From NCBI RefSeq assembly GCF_007991655.1, contig NZ_BJYT01000005.1:186001-250000 (forward strand): 64,000 nt of DNA. Reading direction: 5' to 3'. Shown piece by piece: positions 8,124-17,295 of the stretch (positions are counted from its first letter, which is position 1; each line of letters opens with the position of its first letter). Origin of the DNA: Segetibacter aerophilus. Its GTDB lineage: Bacteria; Bacteroidota; Bacteroidia; Chitinophagales; Chitinophagaceae. The translations under genes and the position numbers were made by a program. The notes under the pieces were generated by a model that saw nothing but the letters and a program-made list of their open reading frames with translations, was not told where the DNA came from and searched no databases.

Positions 8124-9077
8124 TCAAATTAGGTTCTGACTGCTGCTGCTTCGTTTTACATATTCACCCCAAGTGAGGTTATCTTTTGCGGGTTCGTTAG
8201 ATTGAGCTTTTTCTATTGCAAAAGTTGCGGCTGTTTCTACGACCCAGTCAAAGTTTTCCTGTCCAACACTATTTATATCTGCGTCAGGAGCCGGATTGCA
8301 AAAATCAATAGCATAGGGAACGCCATCACGTAACGCCAGTTCTACTGTATTAAAATCGTAGCCGAGGTATTTGTTTATTCGCAAAACAATTTCCTCCATT
8401 TCTTTCAGCTTTTCTGCACTTGGAGAAAAATCAGCTACATACCTAAGATGAAATGGATTTCTTGGCTCGTAAGGCATTATGCGAACGTACTTTCCGCCAA
8501 TGCAATAACAACGGTAGTATTCTTCAAAGATGATTTCTTCCTGCAGCAACATAACCAGTTCGCCCGTTTCTCCATGCTTTTGCAAAAACTCGTCTTTGTT
8601 TTCTAACCTGTATACGCTTTTCCAACCGCCACCGGCAAATGGTTTCATATAAGCAGGAAATCCGATGTAGTTAAAAATCCCATCCCAGTCTAAAGGATAG
8701 GCAAGATTGCTGAATGACTCCCCGGTAGTGTCAGGAGGTAATTGGTAAGATGGTAGTATGACGGTTTTTGGAACCGGAACTCCTATTTTAGTAGCGAGGC
8801 AATTGTTGAAAAACTTCTCGTCAGCACTCCACCAAAAGGGGTTATTGATAACAGCCGTTCCGCATAAAGCTGCATTTTTAAGATAAGCACGATAGAAAGG
8901 AACATCTTGGCTGATACGATCGATGATAACCGCATACTCCGTTGGTTCTCCCTGCACAACTTTTTCTATTCTTACCGGTTCAGCGATAATTCCGTCTATT
9001 CCTTTGCTGTTTACCCTATCAATAAATGCTGTAGGAAAACTTCTTTCTTTTCCATGAAGGATGCCAATCTTTTTCAT
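8124..9077 (-). CDS. ATP-grasp family protein
   Basis: A 317-residue soluble protein with ATP-grasp organisation: an N-terminal alpha/beta part starting IGILHGKERSFP, a central nucleotide-binding region with a glycine-rich loop (PFAGGGWKSVYR) preceded by YMK, and a C-terminal metal-binding segment (ELALRDGVPYAIDFCNPAPD) with the expected acidic and Asn residues. ATP-grasp enzymes join a carboxylate to an amine or thiol through an acyl-phosphate. The substrate is unknown. It neighbours a second ATP-dependent ligase (6887-7996) and diverges from an esterase gene (9345-10178). I recall this trio as a recurring neighbourhood in Bacteroidota, without a proven product. Confidence 0.82.
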   Translation of the reverse strand: MKKIGILHGKERSFPTAFIDRVNSKGIDGIIAEPVRIEKVVQGEPTEYAVIIDRISQDVPFYRAYLKNAALCGTAVINNPFWWSADEKFFNNCLATKIGVPVPKTVILPSYQLPPDTTGESFSNLAYPLDWDGIFNYIGFPAYMKPFAGGGWKSVYRLENKDEFLQKHGETGELVMLLQEEIIFEEYYRCYCIGGKYVRIMPYEPRNPFHLRYVADFSPSAEKLKEMEEIVLRINKYLGYDFNTVELALRDGVPYAIDFCNPAPDADINSVGQENFDWVVETAATFAIEKAQSNEPAKDNLTWGEYVKRSSSSQNLI

Positions 9078-9344
9078 AAGCTGTTTGTTTTTGAAAATGT
9101 ATAGAATGAGCTGTTGTTGCTATTTTGATTTTTCAAGATACAGGTATCTAGACATAAATAATGTACCACGTACCTTAGCTGCTGCCAGATTATTTTAATT
9201 TTTTATATAACTGGTTTACCTGATACAATCATTCCTCACCTTTAATGCGTAAGGGATTATTTAAATAAATATCTCAATAGAGGCGGCTTAATTGTAGCAA
9301 CGAAAATTTTAGAAGCAACATTACTTTTAGCTTTACTTATAATT

Positions 9345-10178
9345 ATGGTGCAAGGAAATATAGCAATTCAAGAAAAAACTTACTCTACATTAAGGATCGA
9401 GGAACGAAAACTTTATTCAGAATATTTGCAAAGGGATGTAATCATTGACGTCTACCTTCCTAATAAATTGGATCTTACAAAAGGCGTCGATCTACTGCTA
9501 GTTAATGATGGACAAGATTTGAGAACAATGGAGTTTGCGGCTATCCTTGACCCTTTGATTTTCTTAGGACAAATTCAGCCCCTACTCTATGTGGCCATTC
9601 ATTGCGGCCCGGATAGAATGAACGAATACGGAACAGTTTATAGCGCCGATTACAAAGGGAGGGGAGCAAGGGCAGGCTTGTATAGCAAGTTTGTTTTAGA
9701 TGAATTGCTGCCGTTTTTGCAAAGCGAATTTGCCGTATCTTCCTTCAATAATAAATCTTTTGCCGGTTTCTCTCTCGGTGGATTAAGCGCGTTAGACATG
9801 GTATGGAATCACTATCAAGAGTTTACAAATGCGGGGGTATTTAGCGGATCTCTTTGGTGGCGAAGGCGTGGTTACGAAGACGAAGGTTACGACTGGGATA
9901 AGGATCGGATTATGCATTTGCAGGTGCAGAAAGGAAGCTATCATCCGTCGCTCCGGTTCTTTTTCGAATGCGGTTGTCTTGATGAGACAGCAGACAGAAA
10001 TAACAATGGTATAATAGATTCAATTGAAGACACAACAGACCTTATTGAAGATTTAAAAAACATCGGTTACCACGACGATCAAATCCGTTACCTACAACTT
10101 GAAGACGGTAAACACAACATTGAAACCTGGGCAAGCGCTTTTCCAAAGTTTCTAAAATGGGGTTGGGGGAAAAGGTAG
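9345..10178 (+). CDS. Esterase D-type alpha/beta hydrolase with EF-hand-like loop
   Basis: A 277-residue protein of the putative esterase family (Esterase D / Fes-like). The nucleophile elbow is GFSLGG with Ser143; the C-terminal GKHNIETW supplies the likely catalytic His257; 'LLVNDGQD' near residue 52 is also typical. No signal peptide, so probably cytoplasmic. Unusually, residues 217-228 (DRNNNGIIDSIE) fit a canonical 12-residue EF-hand loop, with ligands at positions 1, 3, 5, 9 and 12 and Gly at 6. The gene diverges from the ATP-grasp gene and is followed by a repeat copy and a very strong two-way terminator. The real substrate is not known. Confidence 0.85.
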   Translation: MVQGNIAIQEKTYSTLRIEERKLYSEYLQRDVIIDVYLPNKLDLTKGVDLLLVNDGQDLRTMEFAAILDPLIFLGQIQPLLYVAIHCGPDRMNEYGTVYSADYKGRGARAGLYSKFVLDELLPFLQSEFAVSSFNNKSFAGFSLGGLSALDMVWNHYQEFTNAGVFSGSLWWRRRGYEDEGYDWDKDRIMHLQVQKGSYHPSLRFFFECGCLDETADRNNNGIIDSIEDTTDLIEDLKNIGYHDDQIRYLQLEDGKHNIETWASAFPKFLKWGWGKR

Positions 10179-10202
10179 ATCGGTAATGGCAGGAAGTTTT
10201 TT

Positions 10203-10253
10203 GAAGCCAGCAGCAAAGCAGTTTTCAGCTTCTCTTGCGTCGCGCTCTTGTAC
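10203..10253 (-). repeat. Dispersed repeat with hairpin, GCGACGCAAG type
   Basis: On the minus strand the core GTACAAGAGCGCGACGCAAG (10253 to 10234) is followed by a hairpin with stem GAAGC/GCTTC (10203-10232) and a 20-base loop. It lies between the esterase stop and the terminator. Confidence 0.65.
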
Positions 10254-10283
10254 TTTTTCTATTTATTCGGCTTAGCGAAATTT

Positions 10284-10332
10284 GCATAAAAAAGAGCCGA
10301 ACCTGGATGACAGGTTCGGCTCTTTTTTATGC
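10284..10332. terminator. Bidirectional terminator, 22-bp perfect stem
   Basis: Bases 10284-10305 pair perfectly with 10311-10332 around a 5-base loop (GATGA). The stem has A-tracts and T-tracts at its base on both sides, so it can stop the esterase transcript (plus) and the Oar-like receptor transcript (minus), which converge here. Confidence 0.95.
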
Positions 10333-10343
10333 TTTTATTGTTA

Positions 10344-13300
10344 TTAGTTAAATAGGTATTTGATCCCGAATTGCATCTGCCAACGAGAAAGAATGCTCGT
10401 ACTGTTAGTAAAACTTGCAGTACGTGGAATTTGATTTGTCGCGTCTTGGTAAGGGAACGAGAAGCTCGGCTTTCCATCTGCAGTCAAACCTTCAAAAGTC
10501 AACAACTGGTATCCGGAAGCATTGCTTGACAACGTCGGGGTTTTAAGCAATCCCCAATACTTGTTTACAAAGTTTCCTGCGTTGATCAAATCTACAGTCA
10601 GGCGTAGCGTGTGCTTATCTTTTCCGGAGTTGAAATAAATATCCTGTGTAAGGTTTAAATCAAGTCTTTTGTAGAATGGATATACGAACTGGTTAGCCTG
10701 CGCATATTCACCTCTGTGAGCACTTAAATACTTATCCTGTTTGATGTAATTGTCCAGCTGAGAATAAATCTGTGCAGGAGTTCTAAGGTCGGTACTTGTA
10801 CCCGTTCCTAATCCACCTGACCCAACTTTCACAAGGTTAATTTCGCTTTGATCTTTAGGAATGTAGACTAGGTCATTTGTATTACCATCTCCATTTAAAT
10901 CATTGCTATAAATATATGAACTGGTGCCAGAAGGAGAGGCTTCAAAAATGGCCCCTAGTGAAGTAGCAAAATGTTTAGCGTAGGCAACTTTGTAAGACGC
11001 TGCAACAATCACCCTGTGCGGTTGATAAAAAGAAGCATAACCTAAAGTCGGTGCATTAGGATCGGTATTGCTAACCGCTCTTGCGCTCCACAACGAAGAG
11101 GCAGTACTACCACCTTCCGCAATATTTCTCGCATCGCTGTAGGTATAAGCTGCACTTACGTACAAGTTTTTAAAGCTCTTTTGTACACGGCCTGTAAGTG
11201 TGTAAGAATAACCTGCATTAGCATTTTTCATCAGGATAGCCGTACCAATTGAAGGATCTGCTAAAGTGTTATTAGCAAAACTACTTGCGGTTGGCTTGTT
11301 GTAGTAGTACTTGTTGCTTGCATACATCTGGTAAGACGTTCCGCTTGCGGCAATATAACGGGGCCTATTATCTACGCCTGACAGCGTAAACCCATTTGAC
11401 TCATTCAGATTTAGGTTCTGGTAATAAACTGCATTAATATCTTTAGAGTACGTTCCCTCAACTGTAAATATCCAGTCACCCGCTAACCTCTTATCAATAG
11501 CTAAACTAGATTTTAGAACTGTAGGATATTTAAAATTCTTATCAGTTAAGGCAACACTATAACTTGTATTTGCCTTTCCAGCAGTAGGCTTTGCGATGCT
11601 TGCATTATAAGCTACACCTGACCCGTTTACTATAGGGCTATTTGCATTGGTAGCTACCGATGGAGTCCCAATAGTTTGTACTGCGCCAAATTGGATACCA
11701 TTGTTACTTGCCTGGTTACTTAACCACACGAAAGGAGGGGGGCCTGAGAAAATACCCGCGCCGCCTCTGATTTGTAAGCTTTTGTCGCTTTTCACATCCC
11801 AGTTAAATCCTACTCTTGGAGAAAAGATTACAGCATTACCAGGAGCCTGGCCGATATTATAAGATTCTCCGTTTTTGAATTTTAATGCATCAAAATATGG
11901 ATTATCAGTAAAGTCTTGTCTATAAATAGTCATGTCGAAACGAAGACCATAAGTCAAAGTGAAATTATTTGTAGCGCGCCACTTGTCCTGTGCAAAAACA
12001 CCTAATTCAGTGGAACCAGCGTAAGCAAAAGGAAATTCTCCACCTGGCAGAGCAGAATATTGCAGATAATAATTTCTTGAATTCGCTGCTCCGTAAAGAG
12101 CGCTGTTCCTAAAATCATTCAAGCTGTTGTACTGGTAAACTCCCTGGTATCCTGGTGCAAAAGCATTTTCGTATTTACGGTAATAGTCTTGCGTACCGGC
12201 CGTGATTTCGTGTTTTCCCTTGTACAGCGTAACGATGTCGGAGAACTGATACACGTCCGTATTCAGGATATTGTTATACGTGTACATTTCGTATCCAAAC
12301 GAAGTAAAGACGTTACCTGAGCCATCTAAAATATCAACGAATGGCATAGTCGCTGAAGGCGAATGAGGAGAACGGAAATCACGCAAAGCTGTGTAGCCGA
12401 CCTGTAGCTTATTAGACAACTTGCTGCTAATTCTCGAATTTAACTCGGCAATCACAATATTAAAGTTGTTGTTGATTCCGTAGCCAGCTGAGAAGAAAGG
12501 CAAGCCAGTATTATTGGCCGAACCCGCTCCACTAGTTACGAGACTAGTACCATTATTTGGCCTGCTACTGCTTGGAAATTGGTCAGCATACGACTTCAAA
12601 TAATTGTACTTAATGGTAAATGTATTTTTGCTATTGATGTTCCAATCAATTTTGGCCGTTATTTTATTACTGGTTGTCTTGAAATTATATCCCTGGTATG
12701 CACCCGGATCATAATTGTAAGTCTTCTTTAAAAGGTCAGATAATGCGTTCAAAGAATCTGAGTTAGCGCGGGAAACACTTCCTGTAACCGCAGGGCTTGA
12801 AGCATTTGATGCAGTAAAACTCGTAGCCGGCAATTCTTGTCTTACCTGTTCACCACTAAAGAAGAAGAACAACTTGTTTTTTATAATCGGTCCGCCTACA
12901 GTGAAACCGCTTAAGTTATATTTAATCGGAGTTCTTGCAACGTCAACAGCGCCTACATGATAACCTTGCGTACCTGCTCCTTTCAAATAAGTGTATACAG
13001 AAGCTTTAAACTGGTTAGTTCCGCTACGTGTTACCGAGTTGATGCCCGCACCCGAAAAGCCTCCTTGCCTAACATCGTAAGGCGCAACGTTTACCTGGAT
13101 TTGCTCGATAGCTTCTATGCTAATCGGTTGAGAACTTGTTTGACCTCCCAAAGTTCCTGATAAGCCAAACGAATTGTTGAAGTTAGCACCGTCGACTGTG
13201 AGGTTATTATACTGGCTGCTTCTGCCACCAAAACTTAAGCCGTTAGAACTAGGTTCAAGTTTTGTAAAATCCTGCAATGAGCGGTTGATCGTCGGCAATC

Positions 13301-13736
13301 TTTCAATCTGGCTGCGCCCAATTATTTCCTGGCTACCTGTATGACTCGAGTTGAACACTGAGTTCTGTCTCATGGTAGTTACTACTACTTCCTGCAATGC
13401 TCCCGAAGATGCAGTTAGATCAAAATCTGCCTTGAACTCCTGGCCCAACAAAAGGAAAACGCTATCATGTTTTGCTGTTTCAAACCCCACATAGGAGACC
13501 GTGATAAGATAGGGACCGCCGACACGAAGGTTGGGTAAATTGTAACGTCCTTCTTTTCTCGTTGTGGTCGCCGCCTTTGTTCCGGTGGGAACATTCAGCG
13601 CAGTCACTGTCGCGCCGACAAGCGGTGCTTTACCATCTGTCACTGTTCCCGTTATTTCGGATGTAGTTTCCTGCGCAAACAGGTAGAGGGGCGTAAAAAG
13701 AACGAGAATAAATTTTGTAATTCTCTTAGTTAGCAT
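10344..13736 (-). CDS. Oar-like TonB-dependent receptor (copy 1)
   Basis: An 1130-residue outer-membrane protein. Signal peptide to about residue 21 (ends LFAQ), then a carboxypeptidase-regulatory-like domain (SEITGTVTDGKAPLVGATVTA, ending VSYVGFE), the 'LQEVVVTT' linker, a plug with NNLTVDGANFNNSFG, and a large C-terminal barrel ending in FGIKYLFN. Oar-type receptors lack a classical SusD partner. The substrate is unknown. The next gene upstream on the same strand (13934-17083) is a clear paralogue of the same layout, but a terminator (13822-13850) lies between them, so they are probably transcribed separately. Confidence 0.9.
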   Translation of the reverse strand: MLTKRITKFILVLFTPLYLFAQETTSEITGTVTDGKAPLVGATVTALNVPTGTKAATTTRKEGRYNLPNLRVGGPYLITVSYVGFETAKHDSVFLLLGQEFKADFDLTASSGALQEVVVTTMRQNSVFNSSHTGSQEIIGRSQIERLPTINRSLQDFTKLEPSSNGLSFGGRSSQYNNLTVDGANFNNSFGLSGTLGGQTSSQPISIEAIEQIQVNVAPYDVRQGGFSGAGINSVTRSGTNQFKASVYTYLKGAGTQGYHVGAVDVARTPIKYNLSGFTVGGPIIKNKLFFFFSGEQVRQELPATSFTASNASSPAVTGSVSRANSDSLNALSDLLKKTYNYDPGAYQGYNFKTTSNKITAKIDWNINSKNTFTIKYNYLKSYADQFPSSSRPNNGTSLVTSGAGSANNTGLPFFSAGYGINNNFNIVIAELNSRISSKLSNKLQVGYTALRDFRSPHSPSATMPFVDILDGSGNVFTSFGYEMYTYNNILNTDVYQFSDIVTLYKGKHEITAGTQDYYRKYENAFAPGYQGVYQYNSLNDFRNSALYGAANSRNYYLQYSALPGGEFPFAYAGSTELGVFAQDKWRATNNFTLTYGLRFDMTIYRQDFTDNPYFDALKFKNGESYNIGQAPGNAVIFSPRVGFNWDVKSDKSLQIRGGAGIFSGPPPFVWLSNQASNNGIQFGAVQTIGTPSVATNANSPIVNGSGVAYNASIAKPTAGKANTSYSVALTDKNFKYPTVLKSSLAIDKRLAGDWIFTVEGTYSKDINAVYYQNLNLNESNGFTLSGVDNRPRYIAASGTSYQMYASNKYYYNKPTASSFANNTLADPSIGTAILMKNANAGYSYTLTGRVQKSFKNLYVSAAYTYSDARNIAEGGSTASSLWSARAVSNTDPNAPTLGYASFYQPHRVIVAASYKVAYAKHFATSLGAIFEASPSGTSSYIYSNDLNGDGNTNDLVYIPKDQSEINLVKVGSGGLGTGTSTDLRTPAQIYSQLDNYIKQDKYLSAHRGEYAQANQFVYPFYKRLDLNLTQDIYFNSGKDKHTLRLTVDLINAGNFVNKYWGLLKTPTLSSNASGYQLLTFEGLTADGKPSFSFPYQDATNQIPRTASFTNSTSILSRWQMQFGIKYLFN

Positions 13737-13821
13737 ATTTAGGGGTTTATTTTTTACTTGTGATTTACCTACCTACTTCAAAAGGAGCTGATCTTATTAT
13801 CTTATATCTTAATATAATTAA

Positions 13822-13850
13822 AAAGAGGCTGCTTGTCCGGCAGCCTCTTT
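13822..13850 (-). terminator. Terminator between the two Oar-like genes
   Basis: The stem AAAGAGGCTGC (13822-13832) pairs with 13840-13850 around a 7-base loop. On the minus strand it follows the copy 2 stop and runs into TTTTTAATTAT, so it ends that transcript before copy 1. Confidence 0.88.
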
Positions 13851-13933
13851 CGTTAGAGAAACAAAAATACTTACAAACTGTTAAAAGCGCTTCAATTAAG
13901 CTTTTATTAATCGAGAAACAAAAAGTTGTTGTA

Positions 13934-16900
13934 TTAGTTGAAAGAATATCTAAGGCCAATTTGCCCCTGGAACCTTGAACTAAAGTTCATATTCCACGGA
14001 TCTTGTCCGATACTGAAATTATACCCTTTACCAATATTTGCTCCGGTTGTTCTATTAACTGCTGTTAATACATTATAGGCCTGATTACCTACAAAGTATT
14101 GCCTTCCCCAATCTTTATTTAAAAGGTTGGTAAGGTTGAAAACATCAAAAGTTAGTTGAAGCGTGTGTTTATTTTCGCCCTTCGTAACAAAAAAATCTTG
14201 TGCGAAACGCATATCAACTACATGCTCCCAAGGTGTGCTGCTACCATTTCTTTCAGCATAATCACCTCTTCTGCTATTTAGATATTTATCATTTCTAACA
14301 AATGATTCAAATGCAGCAGCCTGCTGTGCGGCAGTATATCTAACGGTGTTGTTGGTATTAAGGAAATCAACAAAATTAATTTCACTTGTATTTCTTGGTA
14401 TGTAAATAAGATCATTACCAAAACGACCGTCACTGTTAAGATCACCATTTACAACATAAGTAAATCTCTGGCCGGAATTCGCTGAATAGAAGAAGGCAAG
14501 AGAAGTTCTCATAAACTTAGTGTAGTTCAGGTTGAATGACATCACTCCCGTAATACGATGCGTTAAAGCATAACTGGATTTCGATAGCTGAGGTGCATTG
14601 GGATTACCTACCACCTGCACAAATTCCCAGTTGGACAGGGCAGTCGAACTTGCTCCACTGTTTACGTCTTTTGAGTCGTTGTGGTTATAGGCTACCTGTA
14701 CGAATGCATTTTTCCATGTCTTACTAAACTGAGCAGTCAGGTTGTAAGTATAACCCTGGTTTGTATTTGTAATTAAAATTGCGTTAGTAATATTTGGATT
14801 AAGTCTTCTACCGTTTGTAGAAGTTGAGTAGGCTATTCTTTTATCAGCTCCATTATTATACACCGGGTCAACGACACCTACAGGTGCAGTTAAGTTTACA
14901 TCCTGGTATAAAATGTTATTGAGGGTTTTAGAATAAATGCCTTCAAAAGTCGCCATTACTCCACCAGGAAGTTTTATGTCAGTGGCAAGATTGAAACGAG
15001 CCACTTGAGGCAATTTGAATTTCTGATCAATCACGTCCGCTTCAAAAGTTTTACCTGCGGTACCTAAAGTGCTTTGTTTTAAAGGATCAGGTTGAAAGCC
15101 ATTACCGTTGTTTACTTCGTTGGCCGGAGTAGCCGTATTGTCAGAAACGTTTATAGTATTCAGCAACAAACCTGAGTTAGAAAACTGGTTGGAGATCCAT
15201 ACAAATGGAACACGACCTGAGAAGATACCGGCTCCACCCCTGATAATCAGACTTTTTTGTCCGGTAACGTCGTAGTTAAAACCAACTCTTGGAGACCACA
15301 ATAGCTGCCCGTTAGGAATGTTAGATGTATTGTATTTCCCTTTGAAAGTCGTGTCGACTATCGGATTGTACCCTGGCTTGTCTCCAAAAACAGGTACGTC
15401 GAGACGTAAACCTGCGGTAATTCTAAATTGAGGGTTTACCTGGATTTCATCCTGAGCATAAAATCCTAATTGCGCTGCGCTAAACGCTGCCGAAGGTTTT
15501 GTTTCACCGGGGATGTTAGAATATGTTACCTGTACCTGCCGCGGATTATTGTTATAAAAATCGTTTAGGCTGTTGAAGTTCCATCTTCCGTAGAGGTTGT
15601 TGATGAAGAGGTTTCTAAACTTGAAAAATTCATTGTGGGTACCGATAGTAAAGGTGTTTTTACCTTTGAAGATTTTAAAGTTATCAGTGAGCTCGTAGAT
15701 GTCTTGATCAAGCTCATTTGCTGTAGAGCTTCTCTCTGAACCAAGTTGTATAGTTCCTGACCCTTTAGATATTTCAACCTGCGGGAATAAAGAACCGTAA
15801 GTACTACGGAAATCTCTAATTCTTTGTGAAGTCAAAATCAAATCATTTGAGTAAGTATTGCTGAAACGTGTTCTTAATTCAACTACGGTAATATTCTGGC
15901 TATTGTTGAACCTGTAAGTATTGTTTCCAAAACGGAACAAAGTTGCCGAACGCGAAATGTTGTCATCATAAGCTTTAATGTAGTTATGACGAATAGTTAA
16001 CCTGTTCTTTTCATTGATGTTCCAATCTATCCTGGCAAAATACTTATTGCTTTGAGTTTGGGCATTATAGGTATCATAAGAACCGGCATCGTAACCATAT
16101 TTTGTCTGCATGTAAGCAGCTAAAGTTTTAGCTTCTTCCGTGGTTAATAATGACTGGTTCTCGCCTGCATTAAATAAAGTTGGCGCTGTTCTTCTTGCCA
16201 ATTCAGCATTAACGAAGAAGAATAATTTGTTCTTAATGATTGGTCCGCCAAATCTTGCCCCGTATTGCTTATCACTAAAACTTGTTGCTTTTTCGCGAGT
16301 AATTGGGTCTTTGCCAATTGTGTTTTGATTTCTTAAAAAGTAGTAAACAGAACCATCAACTTTATTTGTACCTGAACGGGTAACAGCATTTACCCCCCCT
16401 CCAGTAAAGTTTCCGTAAGTAATATCATAGGGGGCCAATACTACTTGGATCTCCTGGATGGCATCCAAAGAAATGGGTGTAGTACTTGCCTGTCCACCAG
16501 GAGTTCCGGAACCGGATAATCCAAAAACGTCGTTATTTACTGCGCCATCAATAGTGATGTTATTATACCTGTTACTTGCACCTCCGAAGGAGTTGCCATT
16601 GGCTTGTGGAGTTAAACGTGTATAATCCTGTAAGCTTCTGCTTAGGGTAGGTAGAGCATTTATTTGCGCCCGGCTGATGCTGGTAGCCGCACCGGTTTTT
16701 CTCCTTGTTCCTCCTCCAATTCCGGTTACTACAACTTCAGCTAACGTGCTGCTGGTATTAGCTAATGGAACATCGATGCGGGTATTTTCACCCAAAGCAA
16801 GATATATGCTGTCTTGTGAAAATGTGCTGTAACCTACAAATGAAACATCTAGTTTGTAAGGTCCACCAGGTATCATGTTCACCAAATTGTACACTCCTTT

Positions 16901-17083
16901 CGATAAGCTGCTGCTGCGAAAAATGGTACCTGTGGGTAAATGGGTAGCAGTAATTGTAGCGCCTGCCAGAGGGCCACTTGAAGAGGTTACTGTACCTGAA
17001 ATATTACTGGTAGTAACCTGACCAATTACAAGAAATGGTGCAAAGAATACCAGAATAAGGGGTAAAATTCTTTTGATAAGCAT
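13934..17083 (-). CDS. Oar-like TonB-dependent receptor (copy 2)
   Basis: A 1049-residue paralogue of the receptor encoded at 10344-13736. It has a signal peptide ending near VIGQ, a carboxypeptidase-regulatory-like domain (SNISGTVTSSSGPLAGATITA, ending VSFVGYS), the LAEVVVTG linker, a plug with NNITIDGAVNNDVFG, and a barrel ending IGLRYSFN. The plug region is the best conserved part between the copies (for example QINALPTLSRSLQDYTRL against QIERLPTINRSLQDFTKL), whereas the barrels differ in length and loops. That fits tandem duplication followed by change in substrate or surface loops. No partner lipoprotein gene is next to it. Confidence 0.9.
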   Translation of the reverse strand: MLIKRILPLILVFFAPFLVIGQVTTSNISGTVTSSSGPLAGATITATHLPTGTIFRSSSLSKGVYNLVNMIPGGPYKLDVSFVGYSTFSQDSIYLALGENTRIDVPLANTSSTLAEVVVTGIGGGTRRKTGAATSISRAQINALPTLSRSLQDYTRLTPQANGNSFGGASNRYNNITIDGAVNNDVFGLSGSGTPGGQASTTPISLDAIQEIQVVLAPYDITYGNFTGGGVNAVTRSGTNKVDGSVYYFLRNQNTIGKDPITREKATSFSDKQYGARFGGPIIKNKLFFFVNAELARRTAPTLFNAGENQSLLTTEEAKTLAAYMQTKYGYDAGSYDTYNAQTQSNKYFARIDWNINEKNRLTIRHNYIKAYDDNISRSATLFRFGNNTYRFNNSQNITVVELRTRFSNTYSNDLILTSQRIRDFRSTYGSLFPQVEISKGSGTIQLGSERSSTANELDQDIYELTDNFKIFKGKNTFTIGTHNEFFKFRNLFINNLYGRWNFNSLNDFYNNNPRQVQVTYSNIPGETKPSAAFSAAQLGFYAQDEIQVNPQFRITAGLRLDVPVFGDKPGYNPIVDTTFKGKYNTSNIPNGQLLWSPRVGFNYDVTGQKSLIIRGGAGIFSGRVPFVWISNQFSNSGLLLNTINVSDNTATPANEVNNGNGFQPDPLKQSTLGTAGKTFEADVIDQKFKLPQVARFNLATDIKLPGGVMATFEGIYSKTLNNILYQDVNLTAPVGVVDPVYNNGADKRIAYSTSTNGRRLNPNITNAILITNTNQGYTYNLTAQFSKTWKNAFVQVAYNHNDSKDVNSGASSTALSNWEFVQVVGNPNAPQLSKSSYALTHRITGVMSFNLNYTKFMRTSLAFFYSANSGQRFTYVVNGDLNSDGRFGNDLIYIPRNTSEINFVDFLNTNNTVRYTAAQQAAAFESFVRNDKYLNSRRGDYAERNGSSTPWEHVVDMRFAQDFFVTKGENKHTLQLTFDVFNLTNLLNKDWGRQYFVGNQAYNVLTAVNRTTGANIGKGYNFSIGQDPWNMNFSSRFQGQIGLRYSFN

Positions 17084-17274
17084 AAATGGGGCTAAATTTT
17101 TGGCTGCAAAGAAAACAAATAAAACTTTATCTAATTCCGTGCATTGTTAACAAATCGTAACGAAAGCGAGACATTTATTCACATTTATCTGCTGCTTAAA
17201 ATTGTCACTATTTTATTTGCCACTGGTGCAAAAAGGAGAATTGTTATATTTTAAACACTTTACTTCTTTGATTG

Positions 17275-17282
17275 TAATTTTG
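17275..17282 (+). promoter_or_regulatory. Candidate -7 element for ribBA
   Basis: TAATTTTG matches TAnnTTTG exactly and ends 13 bases before the ribBA ATG, implying a very short leader. A well-spaced TTTG is not obvious, and the short leader leaves no room for an FMN riboswitch. Confidence 0.45.
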
Positions 17283-17295
17283 TACAAACCGGTAT

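Noticed and set aside
17084-17295. FMN riboswitch before ribBA
   Set aside because: The likely promoter leaves a leader of about 10 bases, and I see no conserved FMN-aptamer segments.
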